Source of the DNA: Phallus indusiatus
Taxonomy: Eukaryota; Basidiomycota; Agaricomycetes; Phallales; Phallaceae
Assembly: GCA_027605045.1 (NCBI GenBank)
Contig: JAQFWX010000049.1
Span: forward strand, 124,001-188,000
Direction of reading: 5' to 3'
DNA: 64,000 nucleotides
The translations under genes were made by a program, and so were the position numbers. The notes below the pieces were generated by a model. That model did not search any database. It saw nothing but the letters and a program-made list of their open reading frames with translations, and was not told the DNA's origin. Shown here piece after piece: positions 34,177-46,073 of this stretch (position 1 is its first letter; each line of letters begins with the position of its first letter).

Positions 34177-34929
34177 TCAGAGTACGAGCGACAACGCGCA
34201 ACCAGCCAGGGTGTAAACCCCCAAATGTAAACTTCCCCGAGGCGTACGAGCATTCCTGCCAGCATGGTTCATTGAAGCAGGAAGTTTTCCAGTAATTAGT
34301 CCAGGGTCAGGGGAAGATGAAGCTCCACTGGCGTTTACATCTTCGGAGTTGGTCGAAGGGGAAGAGGGTGTCTGAATACTTGATCCGTCGCTGAGGATTG
34401 TTGGATTTAGAGAAAGTGTTGCGATGGGTGAAGGTCCGTTAATTGAACCCCTGAAATCTGTTACGAATGATAATGTTGTCACTGCCGTGCCCAAAACAGA
34501 TGCAAGGGATTTAGACTGTGGTACGAATGATGAGGTTGATGCGAGTAGCAGCGGCGTTGTCGGCGAAGCGAGTACCACTGCTGGTGAGGAAGGAGCAGAA
34601 TTGTCAGGAGGTTTAGGGTCTGTCGTTGGAGAGACTGAGATAGAAAGATGTGATCTGGATGGAGTTGGAGTTGGGGAAACTTGAATCTCTTTCAGCGTTT
34701 GAACGTTGTCCGACAAGGACAGGACATTCGTGCTCGACACGACAAGACTGTCGGTTTGGATCTGGACGATTTGTGGATTAGGACTAGCGTTCAACCGAAG
34801 ACCAGTATCTTTTGTGAAATTTAAAGCAAGCCCTCTCAACGGACGCGTTGTTGTTAACATGAATAAGGATATCAGGACGAAACTTCGCGCCTGGCGAAGC
34901 ATTCTTCTTCTAGCGAGTTTTGATAACAA
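34177..34929 (-). CDS. Ser/Thr/Pro-rich putative surface (GPI-type) protein
   Basis: Single-exon gene of 250 residues. A basic N-terminus (MLSKLARRRMLRQAR) precedes a hydrophobic stretch (SFVLISLFMLTTT) that could be a signal sequence or signal anchor. The body, residues 60 to 220, is very rich in Ser, Thr and Pro with little predicted structure (SPTPTPSRSHLSISVSPTT, SSPAVVLASPTTPLLLAS). The extreme C-terminus is hydrophobic (GVYTLAGCALSLVL), as in GPI-anchored cell-wall proteins. No catalytic domain is seen. I infer a heavily O-glycosylated cell-surface protein. It could instead be a chance frame in low-complexity DNA, but the signal-body-anchor order argues for a real gene. Confidence 0.55.
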   Translation of the reverse strand: MLSKLARRRMLRQARSFVLISLFMLTTTRPLRGLALNFTKDTGLRLNASPNPQIVQIQTDSLVVSSTNVLSLSDNVQTLKEIQVSPTPTPSRSHLSISVSPTTDPKPPDNSAPSSPAVVLASPTTPLLLASTSSFVPQSKSLASVLGTAVTTLSFVTDFRGSINGPSPIATLSLNPTILSDGSSIQTPSSPSTNSEDVNASGASSSPDPGLITGKLPASMNHAGRNARTPRGSLHLGVYTLAGCALSLVL

Positions 34930-35551
34930 TGTATGGTGTAAATTTAGGATATTAAAATGAAAGAAAAAGGAAGGTGTGATTAAGGCCCTTGGGCTTGAGA
35001 GTATTGGTTTGGAGCGCAGCGTCCTCGGAGAACTGGGCTGGGTGAGTGAACGAGTTGGGTCGTCGTGCGACCTGTCACCTGTACCTTACACCGGGGAGTG
35101 GTCGCCGTTCGATATCTCTACGAGCTCTACAGAAATGCATCATACAGTAACCCCGCAGTAATGTTACGGACATTCCCAGACTTTATAGATTAAGCGACCT
35201 CGCCCTATCAAAATTTAGCTGCTTCTGCAAAGCTTTCCAGGCAACGCCGTGGACATGTTGGGGATGATGGCAAACTTTTAATCAATCTATGGCACAAAAA
35301 AAATCTGTGTGACTATATTACATTTATGATCATATGGGTTTCCATACGGATTGCTATTTGACCATCAAATGGCTTGATTAACAAGAAAGTCTAGTTCAAT
35401 CGGACTATCCCTTATCAGGTTCAAACGACTTCAATCCAAAGCGATATGTAAAAAGCCTGAAAATAACAAACGAATGGAAAAGAGGACTGGAGCTGATTAA
35501 GAGAATGAAGAAAGAGTCGAGAGATAGTTGGCGTGAAATGGGGTGATAAAA
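34930..35551. other. Intergenic gap
   Basis: About 620 bases; nothing recognisable. Probably the promoter of the Ser/Thr-rich gene and the terminator of the next minus-strand gene. Confidence 0.4.
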
Positions 35552-35857
35552 TCATAATTCGTCTCGTTTCGATCTTTGCTGCGGTTCTTTGAGAATCTCG
35601 ACTTTGGTTACTCCTTCTTCGGATTCGGCCTGTAAGGCAGCCAGGATGTCCTCGAGTTGATGACTGGTTATAGCATCTTTAGGTGCACTCAGGATTTGTA
35701 CATCTTGCATCACGCCAAGAGGACCAACATGTGACAGATCCGGATGAAGTGAACATAACAATGCAGGTTGAGATAAGAAATGCGAGGACGGAGTGAGATA
35801 GACTGCGAGATATGTGTTGATTCCGAAATCTAACTGAGGCACGAAGGGGGAGGACAT
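35552..35857 (-). CDS. Small conserved fungal protein, unknown function
   Basis: Single exon, 101 residues. It starts MSSPFVPQLDFGINTYLAVY and has a regular pattern: a hydrophobic N-terminal strand-like block, SHVGPLGVMQDVQILSAPKD in the middle, then the helix HQLEDILAALQAESEEGVTK and a basic tail. It resembles small uncharacterised agaric proteins I have seen, but I cannot name a family. The C-terminus reads KRDEL, which looks like an ER-retention signal. There is no signal peptide, so I treat that as coincidence. An intronless frame with balanced composition and a clean start supports a real gene. Confidence 0.55.
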   Translation of the reverse strand: MSSPFVPQLDFGINTYLAVYLTPSSHFLSQPALLCSLHPDLSHVGPLGVMQDVQILSAPKDAITSHQLEDILAALQAESEEGVTKVEILKEPQQRSKRDEL

Positions 35858-37009
35858 GATATGGACAAGATAGCGTTGTTACATGTCACACGACTGTCAC
35901 TGAATGGGCTGTTTACCCCGACTCGGGCCACATGTAAATTTTTATTAAGGCCATGGATTTCCACGTGAAAAAAATTTAATGATTACTTATAAATAGGTGG
36001 ATTATCTGGAGATAGGGCTGATAGGCCGGGTGTGAATGCGCAGCATGGGAAATTCTCCGAGCCAAGGTTCAGTCATTCTATAGGAAAGAGGATATTCTTC
36101 CTTGGTAATTGAATATAATATGAGTCGAATACGAGGTATGACAGTTTTTGTCAGTCAAAGACATGATGTAATATATACGACAGCGACAATCTAATGTATT
36201 TATTTGGTCCATGTGCTGACCTCTATTTTATTCGGCGTATATATTGTTAATTGATGTGTCTAATATCTATTGATATTCCACGGAAAATAGCGGATCGGCC
36301 AATCGGCATCTTTTTCCTTTCTGGAGATTACATAATCACATCCAGTCTTGGCTTTGACCTTGCTTTGACCAGTCTGCAACCAGTCTGCCCAATTCTGGCA
36401 GGGGAATATTCTATTGCTTTATATTCTGAAAATGATTGCTTTTGATTCAGATTCTTTTCTGATGGAGGAACAAGCTCAATATGTCTGAGGTTCTTTCTTT
36501 AGATGAAAATAAAGACATGCACAACAGTGACAGCACTACGACTATGCTCAAAATTCCACCACCAGCCAGCACGACACCATTCCCTTCGACCCTGCAGATA
36601 ATACTTGCAAAAACCTTAAAGACTTTATCGTAGGATCCTCATGATTTCTCGATCGCATCAAGTGACCTTTTTTTTTTGAAAAAAATTTTCTCCAGAGTCG
36701 GAGGAGCCGGAGGGACGGCTACTCAATGAACAATTAATTTTCACGCGGCAGATTGCTAAACCGAGTTCCCCAGATACATTAGACAAACATTGACATTATG
36801 CTACGAATTTTCATTTATTGTTCATTGCGATCGGTACGAATCAAATCAATCACGACCATCCCGAAGCCTTTTATTCTGGCACCTAACCAAGAAGACAGCT
36901 TCAAGTGACGATTCGCACGGATGAACTTACTCTATTGCTGGTTTTCCGGCAGCGGGGTTCCTGTGGTGCTGATCTACCAAGAATTCTCCCTGTGGATATT
37001 CTCGCCGGG
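35858..37009. other. Intergenic region upstream of OPT2 promoter block
   Basis: About 1.15 kb. A 50-codon frame at 36481-36633 begins MSEVLSLDENKDMH but shows no domain or splice continuation that I trust. Nothing else is recognised. Confidence 0.4.
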
Positions 37010-37477
37010 ACACCAAGCCTGAGCGTGGGATGCTAGGTCACCTAAGGTGGATATATTTTCGTGTCCTTTAATTTCATGGATTAATTAATTATTAGTTTTA
37101 GTAGAGAAGGAGCCCTCGACCATAATCGTCCTCCTTGAATTTCTGCACATGGCCAAGGAGAGGCGAGCGGAATACCAATGCAAATATCAGTATATAATTT
37201 TTCCCCCGGCACGGTGAGTACCCATATTTTTCATGGGCTTTTCCTTTTTTTGATTTTCGATCCTTAACAGCGTTTACCCTGCTATCGCGGACAGCTTCCG
37301 AAATAGATCGTTTGCTAGATCTCCTTATCTGAACCGCTCCTCCCTCTCCTGTGCCTGACCCAAATTAGAACATTATCTCTTGCTGCTCTGGAGTACAAGA
37401 AGCGCACGAGACCCAATATTTCGCACCAGTTGGCTTCTCTTCTCCCCCATCATCCAATCACTTTCGAGTAGCACGCC
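37010..37477 (+). promoter_or_regulatory. OPT2 promoter/5' UTR, duplicated upstream of OPT3
   Basis: Blocks match 41720-42173 in order. They include CCTAAGGTGG versus CCTCAGGTGG, the TTTTTCCCCC(C)GCACGGT-like stretch, ATTAGAACATTATCTC and GCTGCTCTGGAGTACAAGAA. The last two, within 120 bases of the ATG, are almost unchanged. The block was therefore duplicated together with the gene, and its best kept parts are candidate regulatory sites or 5' UTR elements. Confidence 0.65.
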
Positions 37478-40400
37478 ATGTCTCAATACGAGACTACGAT
37501 TGAGCCGCCTTACAGTGCTGATGAGAAATACGACTTAGAGTCGGGGAAAAGTCCCATCGTCGATGATGCAGTCATCGCAGTACGTGTCGCCCTATATGCT
37601 TCTCGTGTTCCATCACTCACCCGTGGGTACTGCAGGAAGTCACAGAGGCTTTCTTCGACGATCCTAATCTCGATAGGTCCCATCTCGACCTTGAAGATGA
37701 TAGGTGAAGTATCTGCTTCTATCCAATCGGACTTCATTCTGATGCGTGTTCGACGCTAGTCCATACCCAGAGGTCCGTAGTGCCGTCGCCAACACTGACG
37801 ACTTCAACATGTAAGCCAATCAAAGCAGCATGATTCCAATTCTGTGCCAATAATTCTTCCTTCAGGCCATGCGGTACTCTCCGTGCGTGGGTCCTTGGTA
37901 TCATTGCCGCTATCATTATTCCGGGTATGTGGTTACATTGTTTTGCGGGGTTGACGCGAAGGTCCAATAACGTACTTCTCTCAAGGCTTGAACCAATTTT
38001 TCTTCTTCCGTTTCCCTTCCGTCACGATTTCGAGTATTGTCGCTCAATTGGTTTCTTTCCCGTTGGGTATGTTTTTGGCTCGTGTGCTCCCGAATTGGAA
38101 GATTTTCGGTTTGGAGTTAAACCCCGGTCCGTTCAGCGTCAAGGAGCATGTGTACGTCTGAGGTCTACATCTAATAATAGTAAGATTGTGATGAATTTTC
38201 GTATAGTTTAATCACGACTATGGCAACTGTATCTGGACAAAGTGCCTATGCAACTGATATCATCGCGGTTCAGAGGGTATTCTACCACCAAACGTACAAC
38301 TTTTCATGTAAGCTTGGCTTCATGCGCGTAATTTAGAATGCTGATTGACATTTTACCAGTCCAATGGTTCGTTGTTATGTCTACCCAAATGATTGGTTTC
38401 GCTCTGGGTGGTGTTTGTCGTCGTTTCCTCGTTGCCCCGCCTTCCATGAGTATGTTTTATCGACACGCTTCTTTCGATTTGTAGATCTGACTTATGTTCA
38501 AGTTTGGCCTGCGAACTTGGTATTCTGTGCTCTTTTCAACACTTTGCACTCCCAGGAGGTAACAACAACTGGCTCCACGAATGTGAAAAAGTTCTAATAT
38601 ATATTTTAACCAGTACGCCGGTATCGGTAAACGTGGCGGTATATCGCGTCAACGGTTCTTCTTATACGTGTTCTTGGGCAGCTTTTCGTGGTGTATGCGT
38701 TCAAATGCCATCTTATGGAAGTTTTAATGACTAATCGCGGTGATAGACTTCATCCCCGGTTTCCTTTTCTCCGCCCTGTCCGTGTTTACGTGGGTTTGTT
38801 GGATTGCTCCCAACAACAGAACCGTCAACGCCCTTTTCGGTTACTCTTCAGGTCTGGGAATGAGGTATGTTTGAGCTCCATTGTTACCGTTTTTTTATTC
38901 GGTGCTTATTCTCCCTCGAGCATTATCACTTTCGAGTGAGTTTTTGGTTTGAATTAAATCGGAATATGAGCTGAAAACTTCTTTTTTCGCCTTAAAGTTG
39001 GGCACAAATCACTTACACCGGTTCTCCTCTCGTTACTCCCTGGTGGGCTGAAGGTACGTTTAAAACGTTCGACGAGAAGTCTGATATTGAGCTTATTGTT
39101 TTCGCGTAGCTAACGTTATGATTGGATTTTTCGCCTTCTTCTGGATTATCACTCCGGCCTTGTATTGGACCAACGCCTTTTACACCAGCTACCTCCCCGT
39201 TTTGTCGAGCGGATCGTTCGACAATACTGGTGCTTCATACAATGTCACGGCTATCCTCAACCCCGACCTCACACTCAACCTCGACAAGTACCACGCCTAC
39301 TCGCCGTTGTTCCTTTCTGCCACCTTTGCTCTCGCTTACGGGTTGAGTTTTGCCAGCATCACTGCCACGCTAGTTCACGCTTTCCTCTATTTCAGAAAGC
39401 AGATCTGGGTTCAGGCTCGTCGCAGCATGAACGAGCAGCCTGATATTCATGCTAGGTTGATGTCCCGCTACAAGCAAGTTCCCGATTGGTGGTACGCCGT
39501 CATCTTCGTGTTCACGTTTGTCATCGGTATCATCTCTATCGAACTGTGGCCCACTAAGATGCCGGTGTGGGCGTTCATTCTTGCATTAATCATTGCTTTC
39601 GTGTACATTGTTCCCATCGGCATGATCCAAGCCATTACGAACCAACAGGTTGGTTTGAACGTCATCACGGAATTGGTTGTTGGTTATGCTCTCCCGGGCC
39701 ACCCCATCGCCATGATGTTGTTTAAGACTTGGGGTTATATCACCATGGTCCAGGCGCTCTCATTCAGTTCCGACTTCAAACTCGGTCACTACATGAAGAT
39801 TCCACCTCGTCACATGTTCTTCTGTCAAATTGTAGCCACCGTCGTCGCCGGCACTGTCCAACTAGGTGTACAAGCTTGGATGTTTACCAATATTGATGGC
39901 ATGTGCAATAGACACCAGAAGGATCTTTTCATCTGCCCTTCTACCCAAGTTTTCGGCACTGCGTCGATCATTTGGGGTGTGATTGGACCTCAGCGATTAT
40001 TCTCTCCAGGGAGCCTTTACTACCGTGAGAAAAAAAATGATTTTATGGCTTTTACCTTTTTCGAAATATCTCATTGATCTTTTCGCAGCCCTCACGTTCT
40101 TCTTCCTCATTGGTGCCATTCTTCCTTGCATTCCCTACTTCGTCACGAAGAAATTCCCGAACTCTCCGTTTAAATACCTCAAGTGCGTTTTTTGATTCAT
40201 TTTCTCAAAATTGTTTTCTTATGACAATTTTAGTTTCCCCGTCATCTTCAGCGGAACTGGTCTCATCCCTCCGGCCACCGCTGTGAACTTTGTCCCTTGG
40301 GGTATCGTTGGTTTCATCTTCCAATACGTCATCCGTCGTCGTCATTTCAGTTGGTGGACCAAATACAACTGTGAGTCTATTCCTGTTTAAGTTCCGTCCC

Positions 40401-40802
40401 TAAAGCTGAACGATTAATGTTTTTATAGACGTCTTGTCCGCTGGTTTGGACAGTGGTCTTGCCGTTGCTACAGTAGTGATCTTCTTCTGGTAAGTTGTCC
40501 CCTTCTTGACGTCATTCCTTGTTTTAAGCTGGGCTTAAACAGCTTGCAATTCCCTAAAAACGGAGCTATCGGAGAAAATAACATAGCCACATGGGGTGGG
40601 AATACGTAAGTTATTATACTAGACGGAGTAGCTGAAAGCTCGAGCTATTCTTAGTATCTACCAAAACACCGACGACTGGAATGGTGTAGCACGTTTCGAT
40701 ATCCCCGCCAGTGGAACGTTCGGGTAGGTCTCCACTTTTGTTTCGACTGATCCAAACCAAACATTGTCACTAATTGTTTATATTAGACCCACACATTGGT
40801 AG
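37478..40802 (+). CDS. OPT-family oligopeptide transporter, copy 2
   Basis: Proton-coupled peptide importer of the plasma membrane, tandem with copy 3 at 42174. It begins MSQYETTIEPPYSADEKYDLE and proceeds through short 5' exons ([46 protein letters not shown]) to the NPG motif (ELNPGPFSVKEH, near 38117). A 0.9 kb central exon (about 39110-40028) holds many transmembrane segments, including [52 protein letters not shown] and KIPPR. The 3' exons end TFGPTHW and the stop at 40800-40802. I see no frameshift. Compared with copy 1 the eight central introns are absent. The 5' and 3' introns are shared. Confidence 0.9.
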
Positions 40803-41719
40803 ATCGTCAGGATATGAGTTCCTACTGGGTGAAATGGGGGCTTCCTTTCCGACGCGTAACTTTGTGTAAACTAGTAATTACAATGAATCTTATGCTCTTT
40901 CATGTTTTCTTAGAAATCAAGCGTTTCGTGTGATCGTACAAAGGTCGAAGGCCGGATACATACTCCTAATGCTAGCTGTTGAAACACTTACGCATAAGAA
41001 CCTCAAAAAGTGATAGACGTTCTCTATCTGTAAAACCAGCTGCGGTGTCAACTCGCACTATGCACTTTCTGCAAACCACTCAAGGAAAGTTATCAGTTGA
41101 TCATGATAACAATTCTACTTGTATAACACATACCCTTTGGAAGTAGGCTCGCCCAAGAACCCCTGCTTCATGAACGTCAAAACTCACTTGGTCGACGAGC
41201 AAAACAAAAAATGAATGGGTAAACAAAGCTGGATTGGACCTTAGATCTTAGAAACTGTACGGATTTCGATTTGCTGGGAAACTATGGCCTCCGACAAATC
41301 CGGCCGGCGAGAAAGGAAGCCGTGACTTCCTTATCACATGGGTAACAAGCTTCTTCAAACGAGCGTCTAAACAACGAGCGCCTATGGATGCAGAATATCT
41401 CATGGCCTCAGGCCTGATCATGGGCTTGCGCGCGGTGGTTCGTTCTTTGCTGAAAATGTGCGTAACCATAAGCTTATATCGCAATCTATGAAATTTGTGC
41501 TTATGCATGTGGTTATTTCTCTCTTTCTGTGCCTTTAATGTGATTTGCCAACTAATAGAAACCCACCGGTCTGTAATCCTGAAACCCGATATCCAAATGG
41601 ACCATAAGCACACAATCTATTGCTGGTCTTCCGAAGGTGGAGTTGAGGTATTATCTACCAATATTCCCCTGTGGTAATTTCATTCTCACAAAGATAAGAA
41701 GTAAGTGCGCAAGCACGAA
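40803..41719. other. Spacer between OPT2 and OPT3
   Basis: About 0.9 kb with no gene I can support. An open frame at 41248-41613 on the minus strand is probably chance. Confidence 0.4.
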
Positions 41720-42173
41720 GCCAGAGCGTGAGACACCTCAGGTGGGTATATTTTCATATTTTATTTCATAGATTAATATTCATTAATGGATTTAGTAACA
41801 AATAATCTTTCATAATTTATTTTCCCGCGTGGCCAAAAAGGTTGGGAAGACGAACCAGAATTTTAGAAAACTCCAATAAATAATTTTTCCCCCCAGCACG
41901 GTAATTACCCACACTATCATACGCTTTTCCTTTTTCTAATCTGTACTCCTGACAGCGTTAACCATGTTTCATCACCCACAACCCCCGGACCAGATCTTTT
42001 GCTAGATTCCCTCCTTCTTATCTAAAGTGTTCCACAGCTCCTCTCGTGCCTGACCCGAATTAGAACATTATCTCCCGCTGCTCTGGAGTACAAGAAGTGC
42101 ACGAGACCTATTCCTTTTCACTAGCTGGCTTCTCTTCCCCCCACCATCCCGTCACACTTTCGAGTAGCACACC
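41720..42173 (+). promoter_or_regulatory. OPT3 promoter/5' UTR, duplicate of the OPT2 block
   Basis: Collinear with 37010-37477. The region 42056-42110 (CCTGACCCGAATTAGAACAT, then GCTGCTCTGGAGTACAAGAA) is the best conserved. More distal parts have drifted, and the TATA-like TATATAA before OPT2 (near 37190) is not preserved as such here. Confidence 0.65.
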
Positions 42174-45100
42174 ATGTCTCAGTACGAGACTACGATTGAG
42201 CCGCCTTACAGTGCTGATGAGAAATACGACTTAGAGTCAGGGAAAGCTCCCGTCGTCGATGATGCAGTCATCGCAGTACGTGGCACACTATATGCTTCTC
42301 CTCTCTTATCCCACTAACCCGTGAGTGCTGCAGGAAGTTACCGAGGCTTTCTTCGACGACCCTAACCTCGACCGGTCTCATCTTGACCTCGAAGATGACA
42401 GGTAAGGTTGCTGCTGCTATCTAATGCCCATCAATCTCATATACGTCCGATTATGCTAGTCCATACCCGGAAGTCCGCAGTGCTGTCGCGAACACCGACG
42501 ACCCCGACATGTAAGCCAATCAAAGCAGTGTGAATTAATTCAGTCCGCTAAACATCAAACCTAAACTCAGGCCATGTGGTACTCTTCGTGCATGGATTCT
42601 TGGTATCATTGCCGCTATCATTATACCGGGTATGCATTTAAATTAATTTTCGCGTGATGGGAATATTCAGTGCCATGCTTTTCTCAAGGTTTGAATCAAT
42701 TCTTTTTCTTCCGTTTTCCTTCCGTCACGATTTCGAGTCTTGTCGGTCAATTGGTTTCTTTCCCGTTGGGTGTCCTTATGGCTCGTGTTTTGCCCAATTG
42801 GAAACTCTTCGGCTTAGAATTGAACCCTGGTCCGTTTAGCGTCAAGGAGCATGTGTACGTTTGAGATCCATATTTTTTTCTGATGATTAGATTCTAATGA
42901 AATACCTAGTATAATTACGACCATGGCAACTGTATCTGGACAAAGTGCTTATGCGACTGATATCATCGCGGTCCAAAGGGTATTCTACCACCAAACATAC
43001 AACTTTGCATGTGAGCTTGTTTTCATGTGCTGAATTGAATATAGCATGCTGAATTAAATTGTTACCAGTCCAATGGTTTGTTGTCCTATCTACTCAGATG
43101 ATCGGTTTCGCTCTTGGTGGTGTTTGTCGGCGTTTCCTAGTTGCCCCACCGTCCATGAGTATGTTATATTCACACTGCTTCGCTCACAATTTGACGAAAT
43201 CAATGTTTTTAGTTTGGCCTACGAACTTGGTATTCTGCGCCCTTTTCAACACTTTGCATTCGCAGGAGGTAACTTATATACTCGTTGCGTCTTTCTATTA
43301 AATTTCTCAATTTATACATTAAAGTACGCCGGTATCGGTCACCGTGGAGGTATCAGCCGTCAACGATTTTTCTTATACGTGTTCCTTGGTGGCTTCTCGT
43401 GGTGTACGTATTTGAACGCTACTATTCACATTTGAGTGACTAATCGCCGTAATAGACTTCCTTCCCGGCTTCCTTTTCACCGCCCTCTCAACATTCTCGT
43501 GGGTGTGCTGGATTGCCCCTCACAACAGAACCATCAATCAAATCTTCGGTTACTCTTCTGGTCTAGGATTCAGGTATATCCATATTTGATTTTATATAAA
43601 CATTAAAAAATATTAAATATATCCTTCACAGTATCCTCACTTTTGAGTGAGTTTTTAATTTGAATTCAGTTGGTATACGAGCTGAAACCATTTTTTTTGC
43701 TCAAAGCTGGGCTCAGATTACTTACACCGGTTCTCCCCTCGTTACTCCCTGGTGGGCTGAAGGTTCGCATAAGAAATCGCTATGAGTAATACATTATTGA
43801 ACCTGTCTCCCCTCTTTTAGCTAATGTTATGGCCGGATTCTTCTTTTTCTTCTGGATTGTCACTCCTGCCTTATACTGGACCAACGCCTTTTACACCAGC
43901 TACCTCCCCATTTTGTCTAGTGGAACATTCGATAATACTGGTGCTCCATACAATGTCACAGCTATTCTCAACCCCGATCTCACACTCAACGTCGAAAAGT
44001 ACCAACAATATTCTCCATTGTTCCTTTCGGCTACATTCGCGCTTGCTTACGGGCTGAGTTTCGCTAGTATCACCGCGACACTAATGCACGCTTTCCTCTA
44101 CTTCAGAAAGCAGATCTGGGTTCAAGCTCGTCGCAGTTTACACGAGCAACCCGATATTCACGCCAGATTGATGTCTCGTTACAAGCAAGTTCCCGAATGG
44201 TGGTATGCCATCATCTTCGTTGTCATGTTTGTTTTCGGTGTCCTCGCTATCGAAATCTGGCCGACCCAGATGCCGGTTTGGGCGTTCATTCTCGCGTTGA
44301 TCATCGCTTTCGTGTACATTGTTCCTATCGGTATGATTCAGGCAATTACAAACCAACAGATCGGCTTAAACGTCATCACCGAGCTGATTATTGGCTATGC
44401 ACTGCCCGGCCATCCCATCGCCATGATGATGTTCAAGACTTGGGGTTACATCACCATGGTCCAGGCGCTCCAGTTCAGTTCTGACTTCAAACTCGGTCAT
44501 TATATGAAAGTTCCACCCCGTCAAATGTTCTTCTGTCAAATTGTAGCCACCGCCATTGCTGGTACCGTTCAACTAGGTGTACAAGCCTGGATGTTCGACC
44601 ACATCGAAGGCATCTGCGACAAACATCAGAAAGATCTTTTCATCTGCCCTAACACCCAAGTTTTCGGCGCTGCGTCGATCATTTGGGGTGTGATTGGACC
44701 TCAGCGACAGTTCTCGAAAGGGAACCTTTTCTACCGTAAGAACTTTGATTTCACATTTTATTTATTTGTTTGGAAATGTCTAAAACTTTGGTATTTTAAC
44801 AGCTCTTACCTTCTTCTTCCTTCTTGGTGCCGTTCTCCCTTGCATCCCCTACTTCGTCACCAAGAGATTCCCAAACTCGCCCTTCAAATACATCAAGTAA
44901 GTTTTTCTCGTCCGCATTTGCAAGTTTTTGCTCAATAAACTTTTCAAAGCTTCCCCGTCATCTTCAACGGTACTGGTCTCATCCCTCCAGCCACCGCCGT
45001 AAACTACGTTCCATGGGGTATTGTTGGATTCATCTTCCAATACGTCATCCGTCGTCGTCATTTCAGTTGGTGGACCAAATACAACTGTGAGTCTGGTCTT

Positions 45101-45517
45101 GTTTAAATGCCGTCTCGAAAGCTGAACATTTTTTATAGACGTCTTGTCCGCTGGTCTTGACAGTGGTCTTGCCGTTGCCACAGTAGTGATATTTTTCTGG
45201 TAAGTCTTGTTACATTCTTCTGGTGATTCGATGTTTTAACATTTGGTTTAAACAGTTTGCAATACCCTAAAAATGGAGCTATCGGAGAAAATAACATAGC
45301 CACATGGGCTGGGAATACGTAAGTTATTATACAAGATGAAGTAGCTGAAAGCTCTATAAACTTTTTTTATAGTATCTACATGAACACCGACGACTGGAAT
45401 GGTGTACCGCGTTTCGATATTCCCGCCAGTGGAAAATTCGGGTACGTACCGTTTGATCATATAATTTGAGCCAAAACGCCCAACTGACTTTGTAATAATA
45501 GACCAGAAACTTGGTAG
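42174..45517 (+). CDS. OPT-family oligopeptide transporter, copy 3
   Basis: Tandem duplicate of copy 2 with the same exon plan. The N-terminus is nearly identical (MSQYETTIEPPYSADEKYDLE), followed by [19 protein letters not shown] and [17 protein letters not shown]. The NPG motif (ELNPGPFSVKEH, near 42820) is intact. The long central exon (about 43822-44737) carries [46 protein letters not shown] and GYALPGHPIAMMMF. The usual KIPPR is KVPPR here (near 44509). It ends KFGPETW with the stop at 45515-45517. No stop or frameshift is seen. The substrate is probably a peptide, but OPT members also carry glutathione and metal chelates, so specificity is open. Confidence 0.9.
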
Positions 45518-46073
45518 ATCATTAAGAGATGTCCATACAAGTTTAATCGGGATGAAATGGGTCCCCTTTTATCGAAATGACACACTGTAAATTAGCAACC
45601 ACATTGAATTTATATGCTTTTTCACGTCTTCTTTTGTCAATGATGGAGTGAGCATTGGGCCCATAATAGTATGAGCCATACAGTTGTAAAATAACTGGCA
45701 TCGCAAGAGAACTCAGTTGCCTTTCGGTTTGCGTTCGCTGCAAATATAAGCCTGATAATAGTTGATTCGTACAGTTCTTTGCACAATGTCATAGAACAAA
45801 CGGATTTAACATTGATGGCTTCCATAACGAGTCTGTCCGCTCACAATTTATCTATCGCAAGGTATCACCTTTGAATTTATTCTCTCAAATTCAACCTGGT
45901 TCATAGCATCTGAATAGATTACTTGGAGTCGTTAAGCTCAACAGTGATTTTTTGGTTTATGTTCTGAAGATCGCGCGCTGTTACGAAAGGAACTAGCTGT
46001 ACTGATATCGCTGACTTGAACTCCAATTGAAAGCCATTCTGTTTATTTCCAGACATCAAAAACATTCGCAAAA
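45518..46073. other. Convergent gap between OPT3 and the P450 array
   Basis: About 555 bases with no gene; two 3' ends face each other. Confidence 0.4.

Noticed and set aside
34424..34684. Plus-strand frame opposite the Ser/Thr-rich gene
   Set aside because: Mirror frame of a low-complexity minus-strand gene; no start context or homology.
35552..35566. KRDEL C-terminus as an ER-retention signal
   Set aside because: The protein has no signal peptide or membrane segment, so the signal would never meet its receptor.
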